Shown here: positions 37,501 to 63,609 of the stretch, piece after piece
How positions within the stretch are numbered: the stretch's first letter is position 1
How the letters are laid out: every line of letters begins with the position of its first letter
Assembly (NCBI GenBank): GCA_002633005.1
Contig: NMRA01000584.1
Span: forward strand, 62,001 to 126,000
Reading direction: 5' to 3'
Source: Phoronis australis
Taxonomy: Eukaryota; Phoronida; Phoronidae
Length of the DNA: 64,000 nucleotides
Translations under genes and position numbers: made by a program
Notes under the pieces: generated by a model
The model's input: only the letters and a program-made list of their open reading frames with translations
Told to the model about the DNA's origin: nothing
Databases searched by the model: none

Positions 37501-38009
37501 TGCATGTGACCAAAAGGAGCGTTGGAAAGAACGACAACGAGACCACAGATTATCAAAAATCATAAAACATCGGTTTTAGCTTTTGAAATGATCTGAAAAT
37601 AGACACGCTCAAATTCCTTGTTCTTATCCGTACGAGATGCCGGAATGCATTAAGGATTTCGTTGGTAAAGAGGTCGCATTTTTAAACGTTTTCAAACAGT
37701 GCCGTAACGCTATTAAACAGTAGCTATGTTAAGCAAATGTGTCATAGTTAAACAAGTTACACGTGTAGACATTATTGAAACCAATTCTTATGATAGAAAA
37801 TTTGTTAAAGGTTTTAAGGGTGACAGGTATAGAAAGACATTGGCAAGATTTAGATGCTCAATTAGGACGGTAGTTTGATATTCCTTCATTGTATATTGTC
37901 CTTCGACAGCAGCAATAGTTAGTATTACTTCTAGTCGTAAACTGTTCCTCTTACTGCTACTACATATACTAGTGGGAGTATAGGACGGTACTAGCTCTGA
38001 AGGAAGTTG

Positions 38010-38134
38010 TGGTGGTCGTGATGGTAGTAGTAGTGGTGCTATTAGTACTAGTAGTAGTAATAGTATAGTAGTGGTGATGATGGTGGTGGTGGTAGTAGTG
38101 GTAGCAGCAGCAGTAGTAGTATTAGTAGTAGTAT

Positions 38135-38168
<34 letters not shown>

Positions 38169-38335
38169 GGTGGTGTTGGCGGTGGAGCTGGTTGTGGTGG
38201 TAGTAATGGTGGTAGTGAGTGGTGGTGGTGATGGTGATGGTGATGGTGATGGTGGTGGTAGCAGTTGAAGTAATAGTGGTTGTGTGATGGTGGTGGTATT
38301 TGCAGTGTTGTGAATAGTAGTAGAAGCAGCATTAG
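38010..38335. repeat. GTA/GTG/GAT microsatellite
   Basis: Long runs of GTA, GTG and GGTGAT. They generate poly-Val frames on the plus strand and Thr/Leu/Pro-rich frames on the minus strand, which are not genes. Confidence 0.93.
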
Positions 38336-39084
38336 AATTACCAAAAGCGAATATTCCCAAGGCACGAGCAATCTTTATAGCCGTTAGAATTGATTTGCAA
38401 ATATACATTATGAAAACCTTGAACATTTCGGATTTTGCCACTGACGTCTGTGTTTGTTTCGTTGAATCCCATATGATCTTACGGCGGAGTGAATAAACAA
38501 TGTTTGACCGATCCCAGCCATACCACCTTCACACCTCTATGACGTTAAACGGGCTTTTAACAAATAATGCTGTATAACCCCAAGCATCCTACATCCTAGG
38601 TGACCACGGAATTTTGATAACACAGAGATCCACGTTAATTCCATGTCAACACACATTCTGCGGATAGAGGTTTTGGATTGGTTAATTGCATTGTCATATG
38701 AAAGACAGGGAAGAAATAAATTTATTCGAATTGGCACCCAGTCATAAAGATTTTTTGGTTTTTCCAAAACAACCGATCAAAGCGGCTTGAACAAAACAGT
38801 GACCCAAATTCGCTGAATTACACCAACAGGCTTCTTTTTCATATCAACCGCTATAAATTATCAGAGGTCTATTTCTGGAAAGCGATACAGTCCGGGTACA
38901 GTATGTAGAGGGCAGGATCAGTGAAACACCAACCATGTCGACAAACCACTGTTGTTGTTCTATGCTTGTTGGTATTACACCCACGCACACGCAAATTTTG
39001 TTTTACCAATTGTACATTGTTTGTCTTTGTGGAGTAGTGATCAGTACCGTAAAACAACAATACTAATAGCAGGTGTATCCATAA

Positions 39085-39186
39085 CAATGATACATTATCA
39101 TCGTCATCATCATCATCACCATCACCATCATCATCAGCATCATCATCACCATCCCCATCGCCATCACCATCATCATCATCATCATT

Positions 39187-39226
<40 letters not shown>

Positions 39227-39325
39227 ACATAGTCATCATCATTATAATTATCATAATTATTATCATTATTATCATTATCGTTATTATTAATATTGTTGTT
39301 GTTATTGTTGTTGTTATTGTGTTGC
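39085..39325. repeat. ATC microsatellite
   Basis: Runs of ATC/CATCAC grade into ATT and GTT. The resulting poly-Asp, poly-His and poly-Met frames are repeat artefacts. Confidence 0.95.
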
Positions 39326-39754
39326 AACAATAATCATACTGATAATAAACACAATGATAACAACAGTAGTAAAACTAATGACAATCCTTATGACGATGGT
39401 TATTGGTAACGTTCCTTGTAGAAGTGGTCATAATAATTATAATTACAGTAAAAAGATTACTCATGTCATGATAATGAATATGACAACACATACGTTACAT
39501 TCTACTCCAATTGTTGTACATGTTTATTAGTGATAATGATCACGACACTGGTAATTCCAATCTTAATCATAATACCAACAACAACATTGGTGGTTACAAC
39601 TAGCCTAGTGCGGCAGGAGCCTCTCGTGAGCAGGATTGTTTGAACACGACACAACATTGTCAGTTTACAGTTTTAATGAGCACTCCCTCAAACTTAGGAA
39701 TGTTTGTTGGTCCTCAGCTGTCGTGGGTTCAATCAATTTTATTATTCAGTGGAA

Positions 39755-39801
39755 ACGATATAATATTAATAATAATAATAATAATAATAGTAATAATAAT
39801 G

Positions 39802-39851
<50 letters not shown>

Positions 39852-39852
39852 A

Positions 39853-39890
<38 letters not shown>

Positions 39891-39899
39891 CATGATAAC

Positions 39900-39937
<38 letters not shown>

Positions 39938-39970
39938 CAGCAATGATAATAATAATAACAAATCGTAATC
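39755..39970. repeat. AAT/GAT microsatellite
   Basis: AAT runs followed by about 100 bases of near-pure GAT, then GATAAC/GATAAT. The poly-Asn/poly-Asp frame across it is an artefact. Confidence 0.95.
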
Positions 39971-41489
39971 GATAACATTAGTGGCAACAATAACACTGCT
40001 TTTAGGAAAAGCCTTAGTTGTTACAACAGAACTAGAAATCATGCCAAACTAACGTCGTACTGCTTGACAGAACATACCATCATAAGAACATCTATAAACA
40101 TGATTCAGTCTTTTAACGGTTCTAAACAAACTGCTTTTGGGAACCACACAATTGTGCTAAACACCTTCTGTTATCACTTTTAGTTCGCTTTTTGCTTAGA
40201 ACAACATGTACGGAAGAACAGTCTCAGCAAGCAGCGATTGTCTGTTTATTTAGTGACTCTTTCCAGCCGTATGAGGCACAGAACATTTCTCCACTAACAG
40301 CTAGAGCTCCAACAGTTGCTGATAGTCAGAACCTCAGCGATAGTGGAACAGTGGGGCTTCCGCTTTAACAAACACAACAATCCATTTTACACAATGGGAC
40401 ATCTCGTCACTAAACGCATTAAAAAGATCTGTAGAAAATGTACGTGGTGGGTTGAAATTCAGGGGTTCGTAAGGGATTTAATTTATTGTTCATTTTTTAA
40501 TTTTCATATTTTGTATCTTGATCTAGAAACAGATGTGCGTGTCACATAGTGCATTAGTTTTTCCGTTTCAGCCGCCTAAACATAGAGGGTAAAATGTAAA
40601 CTCTACATGGGTTACTGAAAAGCCACCTCTAATTAAAACAAGGCTTGAAAATGCATTAATTTAGTTGTACGATGGCACGTTTATGTTTCAATAACTTAAC
40701 TATATTTCCCGGCTTTCAAATTTCATTGCATTGGAGTAAGAAAGCGTTTTTTCCGGATATTAAGCATCTGAAATTTTACTGTTTTGGATTCAACACAAAA
40801 AACACGGCTTCAATTTTTTTCTTTTGTGTTTTGTTTTGACGCCATCTTGTTTTCTATGGAATTAGAAAAAAGGTCAACGTCTCCCCCTCCCCCCCAGTCA
40901 GCAGGTAGCAAGACCATCTCCGTCGTCTACGAGTCGGCTCGGGTAGAACTGTCAAACAAGTCGTGGAAATTGACGACAAGATTTTGTGAGCCACACTGCT
41001 CAAAAATAGTTCAGCCTTTGATACCCGTTATTACAAGACATTTTCATGCTTTTTACGGTCTGATATTACCAGAGCTGGTTTCACGTGGTGATAACCTGGC
41101 CGGATCTAAGTAAGAAAATACTATTAAAGAGTTCGGAATCTTTGTAGCTCTAGTATGACCATTTTGGATGGAGCGATGGTCCCAAAGCAGAATCTCACGC
41201 TCACAACGACATAAAGTACATTGGCTAGAGTGTTATGAATCAGCCAGCCTCTGTCACCGGTGTAACCTCTCTTCTTCACGCATGTCGTGATTATGGTCAA
41301 TAGTTGATCTGACATCTAAAGCTTAATATGCTATATTGATTCTTATCTCAACTGGAACACTGATGTAACGTTGCGCAATATTTATTAACAATTCAATATT
41401 AAGCAAAAAGGACAAGTACGTTGTTTTAGCAGATCACAGCAACACACAACTGGACAGTAAACCGAGCCGACAGTGTAGGAAGTAGAAAT

Positions 41490-41602
41490 TATGATGATGG
41501 TAATGGTGATGGTGGTGATGGTGATGATGATGATGATCATGGTGATGATGGTGATGGTGATGATGTTGATGATGACGACGATGATGATGAGGATGATGAT
41601 AG
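41490..41602. repeat. GAT/GGT microsatellite
   Basis: Imperfect GAT and GGTGAT repeats. No gene. Confidence 0.92.
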
Positions 41603-42369
41603 TTTATTCACATATTTCTTAGTAACTATTTATAGTAAAAAGGCTTTGTTAAAATAATAAATCTTATCATTTGCTGTCTTATACATGTTGGTCCTCTGTG
41701 CATTTTTACACTTGGGTTTTGCCCATATGAGGACACGATAATTAGTCGCAATAAGTCACATGCATGAGCTCACCAGTTCATGCATAGTAATAACAAACCA
41801 TTACGTAACATTACATACATGGCTGACATCCCCTAACAACAACGAAACACCTAGAGTCATCATTGACAACACTGAAGTGAGGGTGTTAAAATCTAAAATG
41901 AATCGAGGTGTCGCCACTTGCTGCACTCGCTGTACTCTCATAAAAGATGGCGCCAAACTATTTGTGTTTCAACTTCAGTCAACAATTGCAATAATTTCAA
42001 AGACACTGTAGTATTTGATTTTTGGTGTAAATTATTTCCAACTGAGCAAATACGTCGAGACAAGTGCTGGTTGGTTTAGATGGAATCTCCGGCTTATGAA
42101 GTTGTGAGGTGTTACAGTACTGTTCTGAGTTGAAATATTTCAGTATCATTTTAATCCGAGTTTAGTTCTATCCTGTGTTTAGTATATGACATAAGGGATA
42201 ATAGTCCGAGGGGTTGCTTGGGTGAAATTTGGTCAGAAGTTCTCATTCAAGAGGATACTATTTCTCAACACATTAATTTCATTTACATGAAGTATCATCT
42301 TTTTATAGTCTGAGACTCGTATGGCACTGTTCGGTTGTAATTAGACACGTAACCTGTCTATAAAGGTAT

Positions 42370-42381
42370 TTATCATCGCCG

Positions 42382-42432
<51 letters not shown>

Positions 42433-42482
42433 CTATCATCACCACCACCATCATCATCATCATAATCATCATCTTCGTCGCC
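42370..42482. repeat. ATC microsatellite
   Basis: Long uninterrupted ATC run with CACCACCA and CGCCGC variants at its right side. Confidence 0.94.
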
Positions 42483-42624
42483 GCCATCATCGTTGAGTTG
42501 ACAGCCTAAACGTCAATTATTTGATGACACTGGCTGTGTGTGACGTCGATGTAGATAAATGCTGATCAAGGTATTAGACGTAGGAAAGGGAGTGCGTGCC
42601 GGGAATCGATGATCAAGAGAAGAT

Positions 42625-43195
42625 ATAGAAAAAATGAATAAGGCGACAAGGTTATGATTGACAAATCCGTTGTCGCAACTGTACGTACTCCCAGTCATTA
42701 GGACTGGCAAACTACTTCGAAACGGACCCATCGTCGGCGGCGAATTTCATATCTACATTCATTCAAACGGAGACCAACCCCAACTCAACTGTCTAGCTGT
42801 GCTGTCTCAAGGTAAATTCAGTGCTCACGCGCGGAGAAGCCCTGCTAACTAATATTTATAAACAGTTGTTAAGTTTTAATGTTACAACAACAAAGACAAT
42901 ATTTTAGATTCTAACTTGAGCATTTGCTACGAAAGCTGAATGCAATTTACAATCGTTAAGTTTAAAATAAAACTATTAACAAAGAGTAACTGAATTACTT
43001 TATATTGCGCAAGCGTGTTTTTACAAAAGTTGCGTCGTGCAGTCGAAAGCTTTACACACGTCGTTTTTTTCGGCAAAAAAGATCATTTTTACGGTTCATG
43101 TGAAAAAACAAATAAGCCTCGGGATTTTGACGAAATTTCCAAGATGTTTTATCAGTGTCATAAACCTGAGACGAGTGTAGGATTCCATATTTTTG
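42625..43195 (+). mobile_element. dispersed repeat, copy 1 (inverted partner at 48025-48608)
   Basis: It is collinear with the reverse strand of 48608-48025 over more than 550 bp. Shared blocks include GACAAGGTTATGATTGACAA, GACTGTCTAGCTGTGCTGTC-like text, GTTAGATTCTAACTTGA-like text and AATAAAACTATTAACAAA. Read on the plus strand, it holds remnants of a peptide with HIYIHSNGD and CLAVLSQGKFSAHAR, followed by AATAAA. This could be the 3' end of an unrecognised retroelement or gene family. Frames are interrupted. Confidence 0.78.
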
Positions 43196-43299
43196 GTTGT
43201 TTGGGTCGAATGTCTAGTTACTGTTGTGCTTTGCACGTAATTGTTTGTGTTTTTTCGATGAATTTATAATCTTATCTTCATACTCTTGGGAATAGTTGA

Positions 43300-44436
43300 C
43301 AATGCCAGATTTGTAGAGGGACAAAGGGGCAATTAACCCGGGCCACCCTCCGTCTGAAAGAGGGACCCCTGAATATGAAAGGCTAGTACATATTTAAAAA
43401 ATAAAAAGAATGTCACTTAATTCCACTATGGTGTGAGCCTCCAAGAAATAACCTTCCTTAACATAAAAGAGTTTGAGATTTCACAAAAACAGGAAAATAG
43501 AAGGAATCAACTCCATAATTGGATCTTCTCTTATGAGCAGCCCCTTAAGAATGTATTAATGAAACCGATAAAAAGGATGACCACATGAATGCCATCAACG
43601 GGCAGCCTCCAAGAGTTGGGCCCTTAAATGTGAAAGGATCAATAATTTCAAAAAACAGGAAATGAGCACTGATTGGTGCTATCTGTCAGGTTCTCGATTT
43701 TCATCAAGTGATGTACTTATTCGAGGAAAAACGAAAAAGGAGAGCGACAATGACTCCATTATCCCTTACCAGAGAGGAGCCCTTGGAGAAATATAGTTTT
43801 GCGTTTCCTAAAATTGTCTTCTAGAATTTAAAAATCTAGTGAATTAATAAACTCTGCAAAATTTTGCTTTATAAATTTTCGAAATACCTATATACGCACG
43901 CTTCAAGTACATTTAGATGATCTATGCTTCCAAAAATGAGCCCTCTTACAACAATGTCCAAGCCTGGGCAATCAAAGGGTAAATCAAGCACTGGTAGTTG
44001 ACACAAGTCCCCTTTAATTTTCTTTCTGATCGACGTCTTCCTTTTCTCGACTGCCCCCTGCTCCACGCCAATACCGGTTGCCATGGTTTAACCCTGACGC
44101 CTATAAATTATTGAGGGCCTTAAGGAAAACGAGTTTTAACTAATTGCAACGACTGGGGCCTCTTTTTCTCACATACACTCCCGAGATTAGCCCTTGTTTT
44201 TTCACACCGACTTTTGATTAACTAGACACACAGTCCGCGTCCAACCATCTCCATGGCGCCCAGCAACGAATCAGCCGATCAGATTGCCGACCCGATTTCA
44301 GTTAATTTTGACTGGAAGCCTTTGCTAAAATTCGGCGATTGATAATAAACTAAAAAAGCAGCAGGTTTTGATGTGATGTAGGTCTGGTCAATCCTAACAG
44401 CTTCGAGTAGCGTACAAACTAGTGTCATGCGTTCAT
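43300..44436. other. non-coding, with diverged repeats of about 250 bp
   Basis: Similar phrases recur: GACCCCTGAATATGAAAGG near 43365 and GGGCCCTTAAATGTGAAAGG near 43618, each followed by A-rich tracts. This suggests an old tandem repeat. No recognisable gene; the minus-strand frames near 43.9 and 44.3 kb show no domain. Confidence 0.4.
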
Positions 44437-44437
44437 T

Positions 44438-44586
44438 GCTGTAGTGGGGCGTAGGCGCATGTAGACACAGCCAACCACCTTTTGGCATTTGAACGTAGCG
44501 CCTACGCACCGTAAGTTACGTTCAGTGCTCAAAGTGATACGGTGGGCTTTGGGCGCCTACTTACCTCTAATTTTACCACTACAGCA
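44438..44586. mobile_element. short inverted-repeat element
   Basis: GCTGTAGTGGGGCGTAGGCGC at the left is mirrored by GGGCGCCTAC and CCACTACAGC at the right, with about 100 bp between. It is probably a MITE remnant. Confidence 0.5.
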
Positions 44587-44704
44587 CTGCATGCGTTAAA
44601 AATCAGTAATTTGGCATGTTCCAACTTTTACCTGCTCTGTGGCATGTACTTTTGATTCTGGGAGACAACGAAAGACAGCCGAGAACTTCAAGACAATGAG
44701 GAAT

Positions 44705-44710
44705 TTTATT
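44705..44710 (-). terminator. possible poly(A) signal (AATAAA) of the guanylate cyclase gene
   Basis: AATAAA on the minus strand, about 620 nt downstream of the stop codon at 45328. No other AATAAA on this strand was noticed between them. This is a plausible 3'-end signal but not proven. Confidence 0.3.
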
Positions 44711-45327
44711 TATCCCTACAAAACATGTTTATCATATAATAATAACTTAATTTTAACAATAAACACAAAATGCAAGACAATGTCCAACCACAATGATGCC
44801 TTCAATAAGTAATGACCACAGTTTGAGTTTTTACTTCAACTTTTTGTTACTCCTAGGCACACAATGATCAATGAATCTTAGGTGAGAAAACAAGTCAATG
44901 AACAGAGGGTAAACTAGCGTTATATAGACTGGTAGTTTTAGTCGGGATACAAACATGTAATGCGGAAAACTATTAAATAAATAACTGAAGTTTCGTAACA
45001 ATGACATTTGGACCAGTACAATACTGTTGATATAAAATAAATCGGCATAATCAGACATTGACTTTTGATTGTCTTATGGCATACTTAATAACTGACAGCA
45101 CCAATTCACAATGCAATCCTCATGTAGTGATAATAACAATATCAGTATATAAGACGAGACACGTCTAACTGAAGGAGGCGCCTCCTAACGTCTGCATGAG
45201 GAGTACAGAACCAGGCACCGTATACAGGAACACATAGAATCACGGAATGCATCATTCTGAGAATGTCAGATCTGCTCTCAATGACCGGTCTTTCTTTGAA
45301 CACCACTGAGTCCTTTCTGAAAGCACT

Positions 45328-58835
<13,508 letters not shown>

Positions 58836-59394
58836 CTAAGGAGTAAAAATACTCAATTAACTTAAACCGAAGCCAAGCCAAACGTAGTATTCTGACGCGT
58901 AAAATGTCATGAACAATTGTCATGCTTTATCTCTATTATGCTCGCTTCCACCAGATGTCACGCTTACGTTACAAATACACAATGCCATTTTAGTCCAGTA
59001 ACCACGTGAATCCACACGTTTGCGTCAGCTCAATCACTCTTCAGTAATGCCAATATATTGTTCATCAGTTTTTACAAGTCTGATGGCTAATGGTTAACAA
59101 GAGACTGAGGTATAATCATTTTGACAAATGCTTTAACATTATTGTAATTAGTAAAAGTACATATTGCAAGTACGTCAGAAATGGGGCAACAAATGGCTTG
59201 AAATATTGCCTTTAACCAAGCCCATGCCTTTTACTCACATATGCAATGACTGTACGACCATGTCCAGATTGGCAAAGTAATTAGAGAAGCATGGGGCTTG
59301 TCAAGATGGAAAATGATTCTTGGATTTAAGGAAACGAACAGATTGAATGATAAGATAATAGCGGATTTAATTACTCAAGTCGTGTTAACACACG
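58836..59394. other. no confirmed exon; expected intron of the cyclase gene
   Basis: The missing N-terminal exons of the receptor cyclase must lie upstream of 58835, here or beyond the window. Candidate donors were inspected and none is preceded by a convincing ANF-receptor sequence. Confidence 0.4.
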
Positions 59395-60267
59395 GATTGT
59401 CGTGGGCCGTTCGAGGGAAAGTATTATCGAGGGCCGTTCGGGGGAATGTGTCACTCCTAATTCAGACTCAGACATCGCTAGTGTTTACGACCGAAATCAT
59501 TCGCCCATGATTACAAGCGTTATTACGACCGAGACTTCGCTCGCATTTTACGACCGAAATCGTTCTCTCGTAATAGTTATATCCAATGAGAATTTGATTT
59601 GCAGGTCACGTGAGTTCTAAAGAAGTTGTACGCTCTTAATATTACGCTCGTCGTTTTCGCTTGTAACTGTACGTTCGTAATTTTACGCTCATAATTTTTC
59701 TGAAGGTAAAATCTCAGGAGAAAAATATTGAAAATACTGAATATTAACTGATGTTTTTAACTTGCTCCCCTAGTCATCGCAGGCATTAGAAAGTGGTCCG
59801 TTTTAGTGCATATCGAGGTGGCAAAATGTTTTCATTTTATTTTATTCTATTTGTTGTAATGTAATAGATTTTCTGAATGTTGGTGGTAAATCACTCATTC
59901 TTTATACAATACATTTGAATAACAAACCATGTGCACCACAAACCAATATCAGCTGAGTATGAATGGTTGTCACGTGGAGTGCTGGAATGGCTTAATTTTA
60001 ACGTGTGTATATCTTATAATTACGAGCGAAAAATACGAGCGTAAAATTACGAGCGTCCAGCTTCTGTAGAACTCACGTGACATACAAATCAATTTCTCAT
60101 AACGATATGAGCTCATGTGACCAACAAATCAATTTCTCATTGGATATAACGATTACGGTCGTAAAACACGAGCGCAGTCTCGATCGTAATTACGAGTGTA
60201 ATTACAGGCGACATTTTCCCCCGAACGACCCACGATTACGAATTACCCTGGGCAAACTTTCCCTAGA
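59395..60267. mobile_element. about 870-bp long-inverted-repeat (foldback) element
   Basis: The left arm (about 59395-59702) and right arm (about 60008-60267) are inverted copies. GGGCCGTTCGGGGGAA pairs with TTCCCCCGAACGACCCAC. TTATATCCAATGAGAATTTG pairs with CAATTTCTCATTGGATATAA. GTCACGTGAGTTCTA pairs with TAGAACTCACGTGAC. The arms also carry many short TTACGCTCGTAA/TTACGACCG units. The centre of about 300 bp is AT-rich and non-coding. Confidence 0.82.
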
Positions 60268-60612
60268 TAAGCCGAACGTCTACACTACACAACCTACACC
60301 ATGCGACATATATTGCGCAAAAACGATACGACTCCCCTACGTGCGTAACTGAGCAAGAACACAACTCGTAATTACTTCCGCAGGTTTGCATCTTCACTAC
60401 GACTTGCACTGAAAAAGTTACCTTTCTTCAATGGAGTGGGGTAAATTATCACACGTGTGTCAAGTTGCCCCAGCCCAAATTTCGCCCACACTACTACTAA
60501 ACATAGCGACAGGAGTAACTTGTTCTGGGGGTAACTAGAGGCGTTGACGGCACTTCAGTGTAAAAGTACCACCTGCACCCAGTTGTAATCAAAGCTGGTA
60601 AATTGTGTCCGG

Positions 60613-61040
60613 TTGCATGAAACAAACTCAAACAGGGACTCCATCACTCCACTAAGTTCCTTAGATCTCTTGCGTATTTGTGGGCTTGTAAAAACACCGA
60701 TTGTGCTTTCTCATGGTGTTTCAGTTTCATTAATAAGTAACTTTTTGAATGTGATACAAACTGAGGGTGAACTTCACGTTGAATTCTCAATATTATCGAA
60801 AATCAATAAGGATCTTTTTATGCAGCACCCCCAGTTTAAGGACTAAGTCCCTATTGATTTTCAATGAATTCGGGACTCAGTTTTCAGATATATTATTAGG
60901 AAATGGCAGGAAGTTAAAGAGAAGCTCGTAATAAAGATGAAATGACAGAAAAAGATTACATCCGTGAGTAAAAAGACACCAATACTCAAAATATTTAGGG
61001 TACTTTGTCGAGTCCCTATTTGGGACTGTTTCATGCAATT
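60613..61040. mobile_element. about 430-bp inverted-repeat element
   Basis: GTTGCATGAAACAAACTCAA with AACAGGGACTCC at the left is mirrored by GGAGTCCC-like text, TTTGGGACTGTTTCATGCAA at the right. ATTGATTTTC and GAAAATCAAT make an inner hairpin near 60800-60865. The plus- and minus-strand frames are short and unrecognised. Confidence 0.62.
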
Positions 61041-61044
61041 GACC

Positions 61045-63600
61045 TCTGCTTCCCTGGCATGTTTCAGTTATATATTTCCTCATTTTTACAAATTTAGAAT
61101 GCTGAATGAGTGTCCTTCATCGGAAGACAGCACGAAAATGAGAATACCTTTCGCAACTAACAATCCTGACAGAATTTGGGTTTTTTCCTATCAATTTTAA
61201 ATTAAAACCACAATCAAGACATCATCCAATGTTGTTGAACACAATCAAAATTCTCCTTAAAATTTGTTTACTTTGGAAATAATGATGTAATGTTATTAAG
61301 AGAATATCATTTGGTTTACCTTAACGGTTTTAGGGCAGAAAAAAACGCATTTTTAGAATTATTGTTAGATGGGGAAATTTACTGGAGTTTGATCAGAGCT
61401 ATATTATAAAACAACATAATCCGTTGCGGTTGGGTGATATTATTACAAATCGTTACTTCACGCCGTTGTCTGACATTTGCTGAAATCAAGGCCGGTGACT
61501 TAACCACATAAATACGCAAGCCATTTCGCGATTTAGCTCTGACAAGATCTAGCCTGCGGCTGCGATCGCGAGTGTACCAGGTTCGACTCAACGCTGGGAC
61601 TGATTTCAGAATATCTCTCTGCTCGCTGTTGTGTCTCTTTCAAAAGACTTGTGAGGTGCCTACTAAAAGTGATATGGAAGGTACCACAAACTACTGATTG
61701 CACGCTCCTTGATGTTACTTCGATGTCAAAAATGTTCAAAGTTATGTAAGACCCCAAATAGTCCGAGTTTGCTATCTTCGGAACATCACATCTCAAGAAA
61801 TAATACTATGCTTTATGCACTGTTTTACAAAACGCTTTTACGAATTGTTTATAAAATGTTCCACTTTGCATGAGGAGGGTGAACAAAAATGTGGCTCAGT
61901 TATCATTTTAATGAAAAACAGCATAAAATGAAAACGAAATAATGTTTTAGAAAGCTGCAATAGCGCTTTTGAGATCTAGAATTGAACATTTACATCAAAT
62001 TAAATTACTCATGTAATTGATGTCACAGTTTTTCTAATGTGTCCTTTCTTGTTTAATTGCACTAAAAAGATATAATGACGTGACTCAAGTAATAGTAGAT
62101 TGGTAAAATATCAAAAACCTTAATTTCACAGGCTATCTACTTTTAGCTTACAAAGTTAAAGTTCCTAGTTTTGGAGAAATTTGACTCAATACGCAGTCTT
62201 GTCAATAAGGCCCTACAAAAATTTATTATACTAAAATTTAATAAATTTCGGATTGCACTAAAGCAATTATGTAACTCTGATTACAAAAATAACCAATTTG
62301 CCAAACGATCTTCTACTACGTCAATTGAAGTCAACAGTGAGACGTCGAGCGCAGCACTTCATTCATCGATTGTGGATCAGTCGAAATACATTCCTCTGGT
62401 CGATCACACAAATGTTGTTCGAACGTGCACAAAACAAGATGAGGTCATGTTTTGGGTCGCCTTTCAGTGACGAATCTTTCTCTACATGACATCATTCAAG
62501 TTTCCTTTTGTTGTTTCTCAAGGTACCTGCAGGTCAGAGCCCCCACACTTATTTCAGTGCTGCGTCGTCTATGTTTAGAGGTGTCAACACTGAGAATGTC
62601 TAGCTCTTGTTGTCTTCTCAGGTGTGGGATTCTTAATAAGCGGCCAGGTCTGCTAGTATCATGAGACCGTTTCCTTCGACCTCGGTGAATGAACTTACCG
62701 GCTGTTCGCTACGAGACTTAGCCGTCTTAATAAAACCTCTAATACAAACAACCCACCTCTCGGAACTCGAATGTCACTGGGAATTCGAAAGATAGTCATC
62801 AGATTTTTATTATACTCTTTCGGGGACACATTTCCAGGCTGACTTTTACACGGCTATTGTAGTGTTTACGAGACGGCTGAGAGGCTGATCATTAAAGGAT
62901 CAAATCACAAGAATTTTACGCTAATGATATTGAAACAGACATATGATATGTAAACCTACTTTTGCGGTTTCTTTGTGCCAATTGGCTATTCAAGAGAAGA
63001 CATTTCAATCACTAAAGGTAGGGAACTTGAAGTTTTGTCATGATTTCAATTGATGCCTTAATAATGTATTATAATAGAAACAAGTACATGGCAAAAATAA
63101 AGAATATAGACTCTTGGACTATTGGTTTTTCCCACTAGACATTCTACGGAAATTGAGCTAGTGCGGGCCATTGGCAATGGTGTAATGCGTCTTAGCACAT
63201 TTGAAGCATGGAAAGATTTTTACCTGAGTTCTTGTAAAAGTTATATTTTTGTGTCTTAAACTCACCGTTTGTCAACAAGCCAAGTGAATACCAGACACGT
63301 TCACAGAGCCGCCTTAACAATATCACAGGACCTCGGGCAATGGGTGTACTGGGACCGCTATACCATCAACACAACTACTAATCATAGCGATAAAACCGCA
63401 TATGTGTATTTATCGTAGGCCTACCGGTTCGCAAACAACATAAAAATCAACGCACATGTTGGACACCATGATGCATGTCTTTCAAAACACAAGTTCAGCA
63501 AAAAATAACACTCGAGCTTGGTGGGCACGCATGTGTATGTGCCGCGGAAAGTGCAAAAATAGTTAAAAGAAAATGAAATCTGATTCGTAAAAAACAATCT
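61045..63600. other. non-coding or unrecognised stretch
   Basis: Short open frames occur, for example on the plus strand at 62171-62470, but none shows a domain or good exon structure. A minus-strand open stretch upstream of a gtaagt donor at about 62695 was examined and does not resemble a receptor signal peptide or ANF-receptor segment. Confidence 0.4.
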
Positions 63601-63609
63601 ACTAGCTAA

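Noticed and set aside
35635-39996. Long reading frames rich in Asn, Asp, His, Val, Ile or Met
   Set aside because: They are translations of trinucleotide microsatellites, open on both strands at once, and not genes.
59230-59300. Candidate cyclase exon before a gtgagt donor
   Set aside because: The only open frame has no good acceptor and no resemblance to the receptor family.
62171-62470. Plus-strand 99-codon frame
   Set aside because: No recognisable domain, ordinary AT-rich composition and no splice or promoter support.
62693-62800. Open minus-strand stretch before a gtaagt donor, as a first exon of the cyclase
   Set aside because: No signal-peptide or ANF-receptor similarity and no clear start; phase compatibility alone is not enough.
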